Assembly: GCF_019316905.1 (NCBI RefSeq)
Contig: NZ_CP079216.1
Span: forward strand, 1,612,001 to 1,676,000
DNA from: Tessaracoccus palaemonis
GTDB lineage: Bacteria; Actinomycetota; Actinomycetes; Propionibacteriales; Propionibacteriaceae
Reading direction: 5' to 3'
DNA: 64,000 nt
Shown here: positions 44,837 to 53,908 of the stretch, piece after piece
Position numbering within the stretch: position 1 is the first letter of the stretch
Layout: every line of letters begins with the position of its first letter
Notes under the pieces: generated by a model
Told to the model about the DNA's origin: nothing
The model's database searches: none
The model's input: only the letters and a program-made list of their open reading frames with translations
Program-made: the position numbers and the translations under genes

Positions 44837-46351
44837 GTGCCGACCCGCCCCACCCTCAACCCGGTCCTCTCGCTCGCCGTCGCCGTCGCCTCCGGGCTGC
44901 TGATCGGCGCCGGACAGGCCCCCATGGGGCTGTGGCCGCTGACCATCCTCGGGGTGGCCGGACTCACGTGGCTCCTGATCGACCGCAGCCCCGGGCGAGC
45001 GTTCGGCCTCGGCTACCTGACCGGCGCCGCGATGAACACGCTCACGGTGTCGTGGATCTCGGTGCTGGGGGCCGCCGTGGGCGTCGCGCTGATCGCGTTC
45101 CTCGCGCTGTGGTGGGGCCTCCTCGGCCTGTTCATCTCTCAACTCCTGCGGCTGCGCTGGTGGCCGCTGCTCGTCCCACCGGCCTTCGTCGCGATGGAGT
45201 ACGCCTCCGGCAAGGTCCCCTTCGGAGGATTCTCCTGGTCCCGCCTCGGCTACACCGCGGTCGACACCCCGCTGAGCGGCTGGTACGCCTGGATCGGGCT
45301 GGCGGGCGTGAGCCTGCTCGTCGCTGTCCTCGGCACGACCCTGCTGTACGTCGCGCTGGATCGGGCCAGGTGGCGCCGCGGAGCGGCCGTGGTCCTCACC
45401 CTTTTCGTCGTCGGCGGCCTCCTGAACCTCGTGCCCGGGGCCACCCCCCAGGAGTCCGTCACGGTCGCGATGGTCCAGCCGAACGTCAACCGGAACGAGC
45501 ACGGCACCTCCAGCTACGCCCGCTCCGTGACCAACAACGCCCTCAGCGAGACCATCTTCGCCGTCGCGACGGCGCGCACGCAGGCCACGGACATCGACTT
45601 CGTGCTGTGGCCGGAGAACGCGACCGACGTCGACCCGATCAACGACGCGGAGACCCGCTCGCTGGTGGAGACCGCGGCATCACTGGCGCAGGTGCCCATC
45701 CTCGTGGGTGCCGTCACCGACGGCGAGCAGGAGGACACCCGGCAGACCACCAGCATCTGGTGGGACCCGGTCGACGGCCCCGGCTCGACGTACCACAAGC
45801 GCGATCTCGTCCCCTTCGGCGAGTGGATCCCCTTCCGTGACTTCCTGCTGCCCCGGCTGCCCATCCTGAAGCAGATCGGGAGACAGTCGATCCCCGGGGA
45901 CGCACCCGGAGTGGTGACGGCCCCGCTGCCCGGGCACCCGAACCTGCAGATCGGCACCATCATCTGCTTCGAGCTCGCCTACGACGACACGAGCTACGAG
46001 ACCGTGCTCGCTGGGGCTCAGCTCATCGTCAGCCAGTCCAACACCAATACCTACGGCGGCACGTTCCAGGTGTCCCAGCAGCTCACTATCAACCGCGTGC
46101 GGGCGATGGAACTCGGACGGGAGGTCCTCGCCTCGACGCTCAACTCGGTGTCGTCGCCGATCGACACGCACGGCCGGGTGCTGGACCCGACCACCGAGTT
46201 CACGTCGGCCACCCGCTTCGCGGAGGTCCCGCTGCGCTACAACGTGAACCTGTCGGTACACGTGGGCCCGGCCATCTCGGTGGGGGCGGGCCTCCTGACG
46301 CTCATCGCTTTCGCCTGCGCGGTCGTCATGGGCCGTCGCCGGGCCAAGTAA
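44837..46351 (+). CDS. lnt: Apolipoprotein N-acyltransferase
   Basis: 504 residues, GTG start. An N-terminal membrane part with several helices (about 1-190) and a C-terminal nitrilase domain with the catalytic Glu in LWPENATDVD, Lys in YHKRDLVPFGEW and Cys in IICFELAYDD. It adds the third acyl chain to lipoproteins at the membrane. It is followed by the polyprenol-phosphate mannosyltransferase, a pairing that is fused in mycobacterial Ppm1. Confidence 0.96.
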   Translation: MPTRPTLNPVLSLAVAVASGLLIGAGQAPMGLWPLTILGVAGLTWLLIDRSPGRAFGLGYLTGAAMNTLTVSWISVLGAAVGVALIAFLALWWGLLGLFISQLLRLRWWPLLVPPAFVAMEYASGKVPFGGFSWSRLGYTAVDTPLSGWYAWIGLAGVSLLVAVLGTTLLYVALDRARWRRGAAVVLTLFVVGGLLNLVPGATPQESVTVAMVQPNVNRNEHGTSSYARSVTNNALSETIFAVATARTQATDIDFVLWPENATDVDPINDAETRSLVETAASLAQVPILVGAVTDGEQEDTRQTTSIWWDPVDGPGSTYHKRDLVPFGEWIPFRDFLLPRLPILKQIGRQSIPGDAPGVVTAPLPGHPNLQIGTIICFELAYDDTSYETVLAGAQLIVSQSNTNTYGGTFQVSQQLTINRVRAMELGREVLASTLNSVSSPIDTHGRVLDPTTEFTSATRFAEVPLRYNVNLSVHVGPAISVGAGLLTLIAFACAVVMGRRRAK

Positions 46352-46382
46352 CATGGTGGGACAACCGACACAGAGGAACTTC

Positions 46383-47165
46383 ATGACCAGCGAGGAATCG
46401 CTCGACCGGGTGCTCGTCATCATCCCGACCTACAACGAGTCGCAGAACATCGAGAGCATCACGAACCGACTGCGCCGCTCAGTGCCCGACGCGCACATCC
46501 TGATCGCGGACGACAACTCCCCGGACGGCACCGGTGACATCGCGGACCGCCTCTCGTCGGACGACGACCACATCCACGTCATGCACCGCAAGGGCAAGGA
46601 GGGCCTCGGAGCCGCCTACCTGGCCGGATTCCACTGGGGCCTCGACGAGGGCTACGACATCCTGGTCGAGCACGACGCGGACGGCTCGCACCAGCCCGAG
46701 GAACTTCCCCGGCTGCTGCAGGCGATCCGGGCAGGAGCCGACATGGTCAAGGGGTCCCGTTGGGTCAAGGGGGGTTCCGTCGTCAACTGGCCGAAGAGCC
46801 GCCAGTTCATCTCCCGCGGGGGGTCGCTCTGGACCCGGCTGTGGCTGGGTATCCCCGTGAAGGACGCGACGGGCGGCTTCAACGCCTTCCGTGCCTCCAC
46901 GCTGCGCGGCATCAGCCTCGATGAGGTCGCCTCCGCCGGCTACTGCTTCCAGATCGACCTTGTCTGGCGCGCCATCAGGAACGGCTACACCGTCGTCGAG
47001 GTGCCCATCGAGTTCGTCGAGCGGGAGTTCGGGGACTCCAAGATGAGCCGAAACATCGTCGTCGAGGCACTGGTCCGCACGACGTTGTGGGGCATCGAGT
47101 ACCGCGCGAAGCAGCTGTTCTCGATCGGCAGGAAGACCGCCCGCCAGCTGCTCAGGAAGGCGTGA
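46383..47165 (+). CDS. Polyprenol monophosphomannose synthase (Dpm/Ppm catalytic unit)
   Basis: 260 residues; ATG 46383 behind GAGGAAC preferred to an in-frame ATG at 46353. GT2 glycosyltransferase with IIPTYNES, ADDNSPDGTGDIA and the DXD-like EHDADGSHQPEELPRLL. Makes polyprenyl-phosphate mannose from GDP-mannose, used for lipomannan and protein O-mannosylation. Co-transcribed with lnt; in Mycobacterium the two are one protein. Confidence 0.92.
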   Translation: MTSEESLDRVLVIIPTYNESQNIESITNRLRRSVPDAHILIADDNSPDGTGDIADRLSSDDDHIHVMHRKGKEGLGAAYLAGFHWGLDEGYDILVEHDADGSHQPEELPRLLQAIRAGADMVKGSRWVKGGSVVNWPKSRQFISRGGSLWTRLWLGIPVKDATGGFNAFRASTLRGISLDEVASAGYCFQIDLVWRAIRNGYTVVEVPIEFVEREFGDSKMSRNIVVEALVRTTLWGIEYRAKQLFSIGRKTARQLLRKA

Positions 47166-47683
47166 CCGGCGTGCGGGAGCAAGGGTCGACGTGGCCCCTC
47201 CTGCTTCCACTGCTCGGTGTGCTCCTGATGGTGGGCGCCGAGATCGCGACCCTGGTGTGGGTCGCAGCCGAGCTCGGGTGGTGGACCCTTGCGCTCCTGG
47301 CCGGCTCGGCCCTGCTCGGGCTGGCGCTGATCCGCTGGCAGTGGTCGAGGGTGTGGGGCGCCCTGGTGGAGGCCGCCCGCACCGGCCACCTGCCACCCGG
47401 CAAGCTCGCCGACGCGTCACTCATCCTCATCGGAGGCCTTCTGCTGCTGATCCCCGGGGTGATCAGTGACGTCTTCGCGCTCCTGCTGCTGATTCCGTTC
47501 ACCCGCCAGTTCGTGCGTTCCGCGTTCAGCTGGTTCGCGGGGCGCACGCTGCGCAGGGCGGGACAGTCCGGCGCGGTGGTTATCGAGGGCGAGGTCATCA
47601 CCGGCACGACCGGCCCGGCCGACGACACCTTGATCCCCGGGGTCATCGAGGGAACGGTCGTCGACTCCCGCGACGACGACTGA
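47162..47683 (+). CDS. fxsA: FxsA family membrane protein
   Basis: 173 residues, GTG at 47162 overlapping the upstream stop. Three or four hydrophobic helices; the core TLALLAGSALLGLALIRWQW and LILIGGLLLLIPGVISDVFALLLLIP are the FxsA fold, whose member FxsA suppresses F exclusion of phage T7 in E. coli. Its role in actinobacteria is unknown. Last gene of the lnt operon. Confidence 0.88.
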   Translation: MTGVREQGSTWPLLLPLLGVLLMVGAEIATLVWVAAELGWWTLALLAGSALLGLALIRWQWSRVWGALVEAARTGHLPPGKLADASLILIGGLLLLIPGVISDVFALLLLIPFTRQFVRSAFSWFAGRTLRRAGQSGAVVIEGEVITGTTGPADDTLIPGVIEGTVVDSRDDD

Positions 47684-47691
47684 CACCTCGA

Positions 47692-47733
47692 CATGCGTGC
47701 CGCCCCGGCCCTACGGCCGGGGCGTCACGCATG
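47692..47733. terminator. Bidirectional terminator between fxsA and rbpA
   Basis: Long palindrome: CATGCGTG (47692-47699) pairs with CACGCATG (47726-47733), and inside it CGCCCCGGCC pairs with GGCCGGGGCG around a short CTAC loop. It lies between convergent genes, so it can serve both. Confidence 0.9.
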
Positions 47734-47743
47734 TCTCACGGAC

Positions 47744-48085
47744 CTAGTAGATCCGGTCCGACTCCCGCAGCTTGGTCAGCTGCTCGGACAGGATCTCCTC
47801 GAGCTCAGGGATCGAACGCCGCTCACGCAGCATGTCCCAGTGGGTCCGAACGGGTTTCGTGACCTTCTCCTCGCCGACGACCCCATCGGAGCGCACAGCC
47901 ATCAGGCCGCACTTCTTGCATTCCCACTCGGTGGGAAGCTCTGCCTCGACGGAGAACGTGACCTCGAAGTGGTGGCCCTTAGGACAGTCGAATGCGAGAC
48001 TCTGGCGCTCGGCGAACTCGACGCCCTGCTCATCCTCGAAGGTCTTCGAGCCGAGGCCCACGCCGCGCAGTGCACGATCTGCCAT
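47744..48085 (-). CDS. rbpA: RNA polymerase-binding protein RbpA
   Basis: 113 residues, actinobacterium-specific activator that binds RNA polymerase and the principal sigma factor to stabilise open complexes. N-terminal tail (RALRGVGLGSKTFEDEQGVEFAERQ), zinc-binding core (CPKGHHF, ECKKCG) and C-terminal sigma-interacting helix (THWDMLRERRSIPELEEIL) are all present. Confidence 0.97.
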   Translation of the reverse strand: MADRALRGVGLGSKTFEDEQGVEFAERQSLAFDCPKGHHFEVTFSVEAELPTEWECKKCGLMAVRSDGVVGEEKVTKPVRTHWDMLRERRSIPELEEILSEQLTKLRESDRIY

Positions 48086-48144
48086 GTTTTCCCCTCCTTC
48101 GTCTACTCACAGATGACAACGCCTCAAGACGCCGAAACGTTCCC

Positions 48145-48915
48145 TCAACGAGTAGACCACATACCCCGTGCACGGAGCACGCCTTTGAGCAGATCAGGCC
48201 GGTCGGTCATGATCCCGTCGACCCCCCAGTCGATGAGGCGGTGCATTGTGGTCGGTTCGTCGATGGTCCAGACGTGCACGCGTCGCCCCGTGGAGTGGAT
48301 GCGTTGAATGTTGCGCGGCGTCACCAGGTCCACGTTGACCGGGCCGACGGTGTACTTCATGGGCATCTGGAAAACCTGCCCGTTGGGGGGCATGGTGCCC
48401 ATCGCCAGGGCCGCGACGCCGACGGTCGAGACCGCGGTCGGGACCTGCGTCAGCCCGGCCCGGAAGCGACGGATCGAGGTGCGGCTGAACGAACCGACGC
48501 ACACCCTCCGCTCGGCGGAGTGCCGACGGATGGCGTCGATCAGCGGCAGCATGGCGGTCGGCTGCTTGATGTCGATGTTGAAGTTGATGTCGGGAAAGGT
48601 GTCGAGAAGCTCGTCGAGCGAGGGGATCGGTTCCCGGTCGCCGACACGCAGCTCCAGTACCTCGTCCAGCGGCAGGTCGGACAACGAGCCTCTGTAGCCC
48701 GTCACGCGCTCGAGGTCCGCGTCGTGGAAGGCGACGAGATGCCCGTCGGCCGTGACGTGCACGTCGGTCTCCAGGTAGGTGAAGCCGAGCGCGACGGCGT
48801 TGCTGAATGCCCTGACGGTGTTCTCGATGCCCAGGTTCGCGGTGAGCAGCGCGCCGCCCCGATGCGCCATCGCAATGAACTTCGGAGCGAGGTAGTCCGT
48901 GTGCACCTGTGCCAT
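48145..48915 (-). CDS. Glycerophosphodiester phosphodiesterase
   Basis: 256 residues from ATG 48915; the longer frame is not used. Motifs HRGG at about 18, ETDVHVTADGHLVAFHDADLERVTG with the catalytic His and metal-binding residues, and FNIDIKQP, then VHVWTIDE near the end. It hydrolyses glycerophosphodiesters to glycerol 3-phosphate and alcohol. No signal peptide, so probably cytosolic. Confidence 0.92.
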   Translation of the reverse strand: MAQVHTDYLAPKFIAMAHRGGALLTANLGIENTVRAFSNAVALGFTYLETDVHVTADGHLVAFHDADLERVTGYRGSLSDLPLDEVLELRVGDREPIPSLDELLDTFPDINFNIDIKQPTAMLPLIDAIRRHSAERRVCVGSFSRTSIRRFRAGLTQVPTAVSTVGVAALAMGTMPPNGQVFQMPMKYTVGPVNVDLVTPRNIQRIHSTGRRVHVWTIDEPTTMHRLIDWGVDGIMTDRPDLLKGVLRARGMWSTR

Positions 48916-48966
48916 GAACCGGGAGTCTAATGCCGGGCCTTCGTCGGCAGTGCAAGGATGGTCATC

Positions 48967-49821
48967 ATGACCACCGTGCTCTCGATCCAGTCTGCCGTCG
49001 CCTATGGCCACGCCGGCAACTCCTCAGCCATCTTCCCCCTGCAGCGACTGGGCGTCGACGCATGGCCCGTCTACACCGTCAACTTCTCCAACAACACCAG
49101 CTACGGTTCCTGGCGCGGCCCACTGCTGCCCGCCACCGACGTGTGGGAGGTCGTGCAGGGCATCGACGACCGCGGCGTGCTCGACCAGGCCGACGCGCTG
49201 CTGTGCGGCTACCTCGGCACACCGGAGGTCGGCCAGGTGATCCTCGACTCGGCCGCACTGGTCAAGGAGCGCAATCCCCGCGCGGTCTTCTGCGCCGACC
49301 CCGTGATGGGCGACGTCGGCCGCGGCTTCTACGCGCGTCCCGGCATCCCTGAGTTCTGGCGCGACAGCGTCGTGGAGAAGGCGGACATCATGACGCCGAA
49401 CCTCTTCGAGCTGGAGTTCCTCGTCGGCCGGAGCACGTCGACGCTGGCCGAGGTCGTCGAGGCGGCCGCCGAGCTGCGGACCCGCGGCCCGGAGACCGTC
49501 GTCGTGACATCGGTCGTGGGGGAGGGCATGCCCGACGATGTGGTCCGCATGCTGGCCCTCGGGGACGACGGCGCCTGGATTGTCGAGACCCCGCTGATCG
49601 AGCGCACCTTCACGGGTTCCGGTGACCTGACCACCGCCATGTTCCTGGCCCACTGGCTGCGTGACAAGGACCTCGGCGGCGCACTCGGCGCGACCGCGTC
49701 GATCGTCTACTCCGTTCTGGAGGCGACCGCGTCCGCCGGGCACCGCGAGCTGCGGCTCGTCGCGGCACAGGAGGACATCGTCGCGCCGCGCCACCGGTTC
49801 GAGGCGACGCGCCTCAGCTGA
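48967..49821 (+). CDS. pdxY: Pyridoxal kinase
   Basis: 284 residues; ATG 48967 chosen over 48958 because AAGGA lies eight bases before it. PfkB-like fold with SIQSAVAYGHAGNSSAIFPLQ, VFCADPVMGD and IMTPNLFELEFL, typical of PdxY/PdxK. It phosphorylates pyridoxal for PLP salvage. It stops one base before the convergent HTH-MurA gene ends. Confidence 0.92.
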   Translation: MTTVLSIQSAVAYGHAGNSSAIFPLQRLGVDAWPVYTVNFSNNTSYGSWRGPLLPATDVWEVVQGIDDRGVLDQADALLCGYLGTPEVGQVILDSAALVKERNPRAVFCADPVMGDVGRGFYARPGIPEFWRDSVVEKADIMTPNLFELEFLVGRSTSTLAEVVEAAAELRTRGPETVVVTSVVGEGMPDDVVRMLALGDDGAWIVETPLIERTFTGSGDLTTAMFLAHWLRDKDLGGALGATASIVYSVLEATASAGHRELRLVAAQEDIVAPRHRFEATRLS

Positions 49822-51366
49822 TCAGTCGTCGGAGTCCGGGGTGCCCCAGAAGATCCTGATGTTGGCTCCCAGCGCGTTGAGGCGGTGAGGCAGGTCCTCG
49901 TAGCCGCGGTTGATGACGTAGACGTCCATCAGGTTCGTGGTGCCGCGGGCCGCCATGGCGGCGAGCAGGACACACACCGCGGGGCGCAGCGCCGGGGGAG
50001 TGTCGATGTCGCGACCGCGCCACTTCGTCGGGCCGATGATGAGCAGCCGGTGGGCATCCATCAGCTGAATGTTGGCACCGAGCTCCGACAGCTTGGACAG
50101 GTGGATCGCACGGTTGTCGTAGACCCAGTCGTAGATGACGCTCTGCCCGGTCGCCGTCGCGCAGATGACGGCGAAGAACGGCAGGTTGTCGATGTTCAGT
50201 CCCGGGAACGGCATCGGGTGGATCTTGTCGAGCGGCGCCCGCAGCTCCGACGGGATGACGGTGACGTCGACCAGCCGGGTCTTGCCGTTGAGGCTCGGGT
50301 ACTCGGGGGAGACGACGAACTGCTGGCCCATCTCCTCGAGGACGGCGAACTCGACCTCGAGGAACTCGATGGGGCAGCGGCGCACGGTGATCCCGGAGCG
50401 GGTCACGATGCCGGCCGTCAGGAGGCTCATCGCCTCGATCGGGTCCTCGGAGATGTGGTACTCGACGTCGGCCGAGATGTGCTCGATGCCGCGGATGGTC
50501 AGCGTCGTGGTGCCGATGCCGTCGACCTCGACGCCGAGGCGCTGCAGGAAGAAGCACAGGTCCTGGACCATGTAGTTGCCCGAGGCGTTGCGGATCACGG
50601 TCACCCCGGGGATGCCGGCGGCGGCCATCAGGGCGTTCTCGGTGACGGTGTCGCCGCGCTCGATGAGCGTGATGCGCCGCTCCCGCGGGCGCTGGTCGGC
50701 GACGGTGGCGTGGTAGGCGCCCTCGGTGGCCTCGACCGTCAGGCCGAAGCGCTGCAGCGCGGCCAGGTGCGGGTGCACCGTGCGGGCGCCGAGGTCGCAG
50801 CCGCCGGCGTAGGGGAGGCGGAAGTCGGCGAACTCGTGCAGCAGCGGGCCGAGGAACATCAGGATGGAACGGGTGCGTCGCGCGGCGCGCTCGTCCATGT
50901 CGTCGAGGGTCAGCACGTCGGGGCGCACGATCTCCAGGTCGTTGCCGTCGCCCATCCAGGTCAGCTGCACGCCGATGGAGGCGAGCACCTCGCAGATGCG
51001 GTCGACCTCCTCGATGCGGGCGATGCCTCGCAGGACGGTGCGGCCGTGGTTCAGCAGACTGGCGCACAGCAGCGCCATCGCAGCGTTCTTGGAGGTGCGC
51101 ACGTCGATCTCGCCGGACAGCGTGGTGGGGCCCTCGATCCTGAGGTTCACGTCGCCCTGCGTGGCCGTCTGGATGAGCGGCATCTCGAGGGCCTCGGCGA
51201 GCCGGTTGATCATGCTGAGCGACAGGTTCTGCTGCCCGGTCTCGATGCGGTGCACCGCGCTCTGTACCGTCCCGAGCTCGTCGGCGAGCCGCTTCTGCGA
51301 CCAGCCGCGGGCCGTTCGCCCGTCGCGGATCATGCGACCGACAGATTCACTCGTTGCACTGCTCAT
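49822..51366 (-). CDS. XRE helix-turn-helix fused to MurA-like enolpyruvyl transferase
   Basis: 514 residues. Residues 1-65 form an XRE-type HTH (GWSQKRLADELGTVQSAVHRIE). Residues about 75-510 are a full EPT-fold MurA homologue. Canonical catalytic features are kept: TSKNAA (Lys/Asn pair), ARRTRSILMFLGPLL (Arg), GGCDLGAR (the loop Cys that fosfomycin attacks in MurA), PFPGLNIDN (the Asp) and ALRPAVCVLLAAM (Arg). Ordinary MurA has no HTH. It may therefore be a UDP-GlcNAc-sensing regulator, an enzyme that controls its own gene, or both (inference). Divergent from lpd with a palindrome between them. Confidence 0.9.
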   Translation of the reverse strand: MSSATSESVGRMIRDGRTARGWSQKRLADELGTVQSAVHRIETGQQNLSLSMINRLAEALEMPLIQTATQGDVNLRIEGPTTLSGEIDVRTSKNAAMALLCASLLNHGRTVLRGIARIEEVDRICEVLASIGVQLTWMGDGNDLEIVRPDVLTLDDMDERAARRTRSILMFLGPLLHEFADFRLPYAGGCDLGARTVHPHLAALQRFGLTVEATEGAYHATVADQRPRERRITLIERGDTVTENALMAAAGIPGVTVIRNASGNYMVQDLCFFLQRLGVEVDGIGTTTLTIRGIEHISADVEYHISEDPIEAMSLLTAGIVTRSGITVRRCPIEFLEVEFAVLEEMGQQFVVSPEYPSLNGKTRLVDVTVIPSELRAPLDKIHPMPFPGLNIDNLPFFAVICATATGQSVIYDWVYDNRAIHLSKLSELGANIQLMDAHRLLIIGPTKWRGRDIDTPPALRPAVCVLLAAMAARGTTNLMDVYVINRGYEDLPHRLNALGANIRIFWGTPDSDD

Positions 51367-51377
51367 ACCCAGCAGAC

Positions 51378-51395
51378 TATCTCATGGATGAGATA
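51378..51395. promoter_or_regulatory. Perfect 8-2-8 palindrome upstream of HTH-MurA gene
   Basis: TATCTCAT-GG-ATGAGATA, 11 bp upstream of the HTH-MurA start and about 65 bp upstream of the lpd start. XRE proteins bind such dyads as dimers, so this is the best candidate site for the fusion protein's HTH. Confidence 0.7.
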
Positions 51396-51460
51396 AGGCC
51401 ACATCCTAGCTCCGGCCGCAGTGTCCAAAAGTCCCGCCCGGCATGGCTAGAGTGAGCCCC

Positions 51461-52861
51461 ATGAGCTCTGCATACGATGTCGTTGTCCTCGGCGCCGGCC
51501 CCGGTGGCTACGTAGCCGCCATCCGCGCCGCCCAACTCGGCCTCAAGGTCGCCATCATCGAGAAGCGCTACTGGGGCGGTGTCTGCCTCAACGTCGGCTG
51601 CATCCCGACCAAGTCCCTGCTGCGCAACGCCGAACTGGCGCACATCTTCACCCATGAGAAGGACACGTTCGGCATCGAAGGCGACGTCACCTTCAACTAC
51701 GGCAAGGCCTTCAAGCGCAGCCGCCAGGTCTCGGAGCGGATGACCAAGGGCATCCACTTCCTGATGAAGAAGAACAAGATCGACGAGATCAACGGCTGGG
51801 GCACCTTCGTCGACGCCAACACCATCGAGGTCGTCGGGGACGACGGCTCCAAGCAGAGCGTCACGTTCACCAACGCCATCGTCGCGGCCGGCGCCACCAC
51901 CCGCATGCTGCCCGGCACTTCGCGCTCCGCGAACGTCGTGACCTACGAGGAGCAGATCCTCTCCGACGCCGTGCCCGGCTCCATCATCATCGGCGGTTCC
52001 GGCGCCATCGGCACCGAGTTCGCCTACGTGCTCAGCCAGTTCGGCGCCAAGGTGACGATCGTCGAGTACCTCGACCGCATGGTGCCGACCGAGGACGCGG
52101 AGATCTCCGCCGAGCTCGCCAAGGCATACAAGAAGCTCGGCATCACGGTGCTGACCTCCACCAAGGTCGAGACGATCGAGGACACCGGTTCGGGCGTGCG
52201 GGTCACCGTCAGCCCGGCCGCCGGGGGATCGTCCCAGGTCCTCGAGGCCGACCGCTTCCTCTCGGCCGTCGGCTTCGCGCCGCGCGTCGAGGGCTACGGC
52301 CTGGAGAAGACCGGCGTCGCGCTGACGGAGCGCAAGGCGATCGCGATCGACGACTTCATGCGCACCAACGTCGGCAACATCTACGCCATCGGCGACTGCA
52401 CGGGCAAGATGATGCTGGCGCACACCGCAGAGGCCCAGGGCATCGTCGCGGCCGAGACCATCGCCGGCGTCGAGACGCACCCGATCAACTACGACATGAT
52501 CCCGCGCGCCACCTACTGCCAGCCGCAGGTCGCCTCGTTCGGCTACTCGGAGCAGCAGGCGAAGGACAAGGGCTACGAGGTGAAGGTCGCCAAGTTCCCG
52601 TTCGCGGCCAACGGCAAGGCCTGGGGGCTTGGCGACGGCGGCGGCTTCGTGAAGATCGTCGCGGACGCCCGCTACAACGAGATCCTCGGCGCCCACATGA
52701 TCGGCCCCGACGTCACCGAGCTCCTGCCCGAGCTGACGCTGGCTCAGGCCTTCGACCTGACCGCCGACGAGGTCGCGTCGAACATCCACGCGCACCCGAC
52801 GCTGTCGGAGGCCATCAAGGAGGCCGCGCACGGCATCGCCGGCCACATGATCAACTTCTGA
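51461..52861 (+). CDS. lpd: Dihydrolipoyl dehydrogenase
   Basis: 466 residues; ATG 51461 gives the standard [16 protein letters not shown] start (51443 is an alternative). FAD-binding GAGPGG, redox disulfide in [19 protein letters not shown]-binding [11 protein letters not shown], and the C-terminal His-Pro dyad ([10 protein letters not shown]). Oxidises lipoyl groups of 2-oxoacid dehydrogenase and glycine cleavage complexes. No partner subunits adjacent. Confidence 0.96.
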   Translation: MSSAYDVVVLGAGPGGYVAAIRAAQLGLKVAIIEKRYWGGVCLNVGCIPTKSLLRNAELAHIFTHEKDTFGIEGDVTFNYGKAFKRSRQVSERMTKGIHFLMKKNKIDEINGWGTFVDANTIEVVGDDGSKQSVTFTNAIVAAGATTRMLPGTSRSANVVTYEEQILSDAVPGSIIIGGSGAIGTEFAYVLSQFGAKVTIVEYLDRMVPTEDAEISAELAKAYKKLGITVLTSTKVETIEDTGSGVRVTVSPAAGGSSQVLEADRFLSAVGFAPRVEGYGLEKTGVALTERKAIAIDDFMRTNVGNIYAIGDCTGKMMLAHTAEAQGIVAAETIAGVETHPINYDMIPRATYCQPQVASFGYSEQQAKDKGYEVKVAKFPFAANGKAWGLGDGGGFVKIVADARYNEILGAHMIGPDVTELLPELTLAQAFDLTADEVASNIHAHPTLSEAIKEAAHGIAGHMINF

Positions 52862-52896
52862 TCGGCCCCGCCAGCGGGCGACTGCGACGCAACGCG

Positions 52897-52928
52897 ACTC
52901 GGCCCGGGCCTGATGGCCCGGGCCGAGT
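52897..52928 (+). terminator. Strong terminator after lpd
   Basis: Perfect 14-bp stem ACTCGGCCCGGGCC (52897-52910), TGAT loop, and complement (52915-52928), 35 bp after the lpd stop. Confidence 0.9.
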
Positions 52929-53061
52929 GCCGTGTGTGGGGAGTCGCGATGAGCACGACACACTTGTCGTTGCGTCTGGCAGCGTTCACATAGGCGTTTC
53001 GGGCCGACGAGCAGGAGGATGTGCTCATCGAGACCCGGTCAGTGACGGTGACCGGAGGCGC

Positions 53062-53505
53062 TCAGACGGTGAAGATCGGGTCACCGGCGACGACGTCGGT
53101 GCCGTTGGCCAGCGGCGTGATCGAGTCCGGCGCGTGGTCCATGGCCACGACGACGACGGTCGTACTGATCTCCGGGTCGTCGATGTCGCCGGGAACCCAG
53201 GCGACGACGGGGGAGCCGGCCTTGACCGTCGCGCCCTTGGCTGCGAGCACCTCGAAGCCACGGCCCTGGAGCCGCACCGTGTTGATACCGATGTGCACCA
53301 GGATCCCGACCTCGCCGTCGACCAACAGGATGAACGCGTGCGGGTCGACCTTCAGGAGCATCCCGTCGGCGGGCGCCACGACCTCGGCATATCCGGGGGG
53401 CGGGTTGATGCCGACACCCGGCCCGACGACCTGTCCTGCGAACGTCGGGTCACCCACCTCGGTGATCGGGATGACATGGCCTGCGCACGGGGCAAGTACC
53501 TGCAT
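53062..53505 (-). CDS. PTS glucose-type EIIA domain protein (single domain)
   Basis: 147 residues. EIIA-Glc fold with the phosphorylated His71 in GILVHIGINTV and the companion His56, spaced 15 residues as in E. coli Crr. APADGMLLKV and FEVLAAKGATVKAGSPVV follow the family. It receives phosphate from HPr. No EIIBC or HPr gene is nearby, so it likely serves membrane components encoded elsewhere or has a regulatory role. Confidence 0.92.
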   Translation of the reverse strand: MQVLAPCAGHVIPITEVGDPTFAGQVVGPGVGINPPPGYAEVVAPADGMLLKVDPHAFILLVDGEVGILVHIGINTVRLQGRGFEVLAAKGATVKAGSPVVAWVPGDIDDPEISTTVVVVAMDHAPDSITPLANGTDVVAGDPIFTV

Positions 53506-53627
53506 GGGTGAACCTCGGTTCTACATCGATGCCTGCCAGCGACCTTAGCGCCGGCGCGACACCGCGGGAAGATCCCCGGAAGCGGGAGCGGTCTTCGGAT
53601 CATCATTTCCCACCCACCCGGCCTTGA

Positions 53628-53645
53628 CGTACGCCAAGGCGTACG
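53628..53645. promoter_or_regulatory. yefM-yoeB operator palindrome
   Basis: CGTACGCC-AA-GGCGTACG, perfect 8-2-8 inverted repeat just upstream of yefM, overlapping a TTGACG -35 element (53624-53629). YefM-type antitoxins bind GTAC-containing palindromes, so this is the expected autoregulation site. Confidence 0.8.
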
Positions 53646-53665
53646 CTTGAGCGCAGGAGGTCATC

Positions 53666-53908
53666 ATGACGGCAATCAGCGCAACCAACGCACGAGCGAA
53701 TCTCTACCGACTGATCGACCAGGTGAACGAGGAGTCCGAGCCCGTGACCATCACGGGGCAGCGCGGAAACGCTGTGCTGATCAGCGAGTCAGACTGGCGC
53801 GCCATCCAGGAGACCCTCGCCCTGGAGTCGATTCCCAGGCTCGGCGACTCGATCCGGCAGGCCCGCAGTGAGGGCGTCAGCGCCGGCACCACGGAACTCG
53901 ACTGGTGA
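53666..53908 (+). CDS. yefM: YefM/Phd-family antitoxin
   Basis: 80 residues behind CAGGAGG. The N-terminal half is the Phd/YefM DNA-binding fold (ISATNARANLYRLIDQVNEE, VTITGQRGNAVLISESDW); the C-terminal tail (RLGDSIRQARSEGVSAG) wraps the toxin. It neutralises the downstream YoeB and, with it, represses the operon through the palindrome. The stop overlaps the toxin's GTG. Confidence 0.93.
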   Translation: MTAISATNARANLYRLIDQVNEESEPVTITGQRGNAVLISESDWRAIQETLALESIPRLGDSIRQARSEGVSAGTTELDW

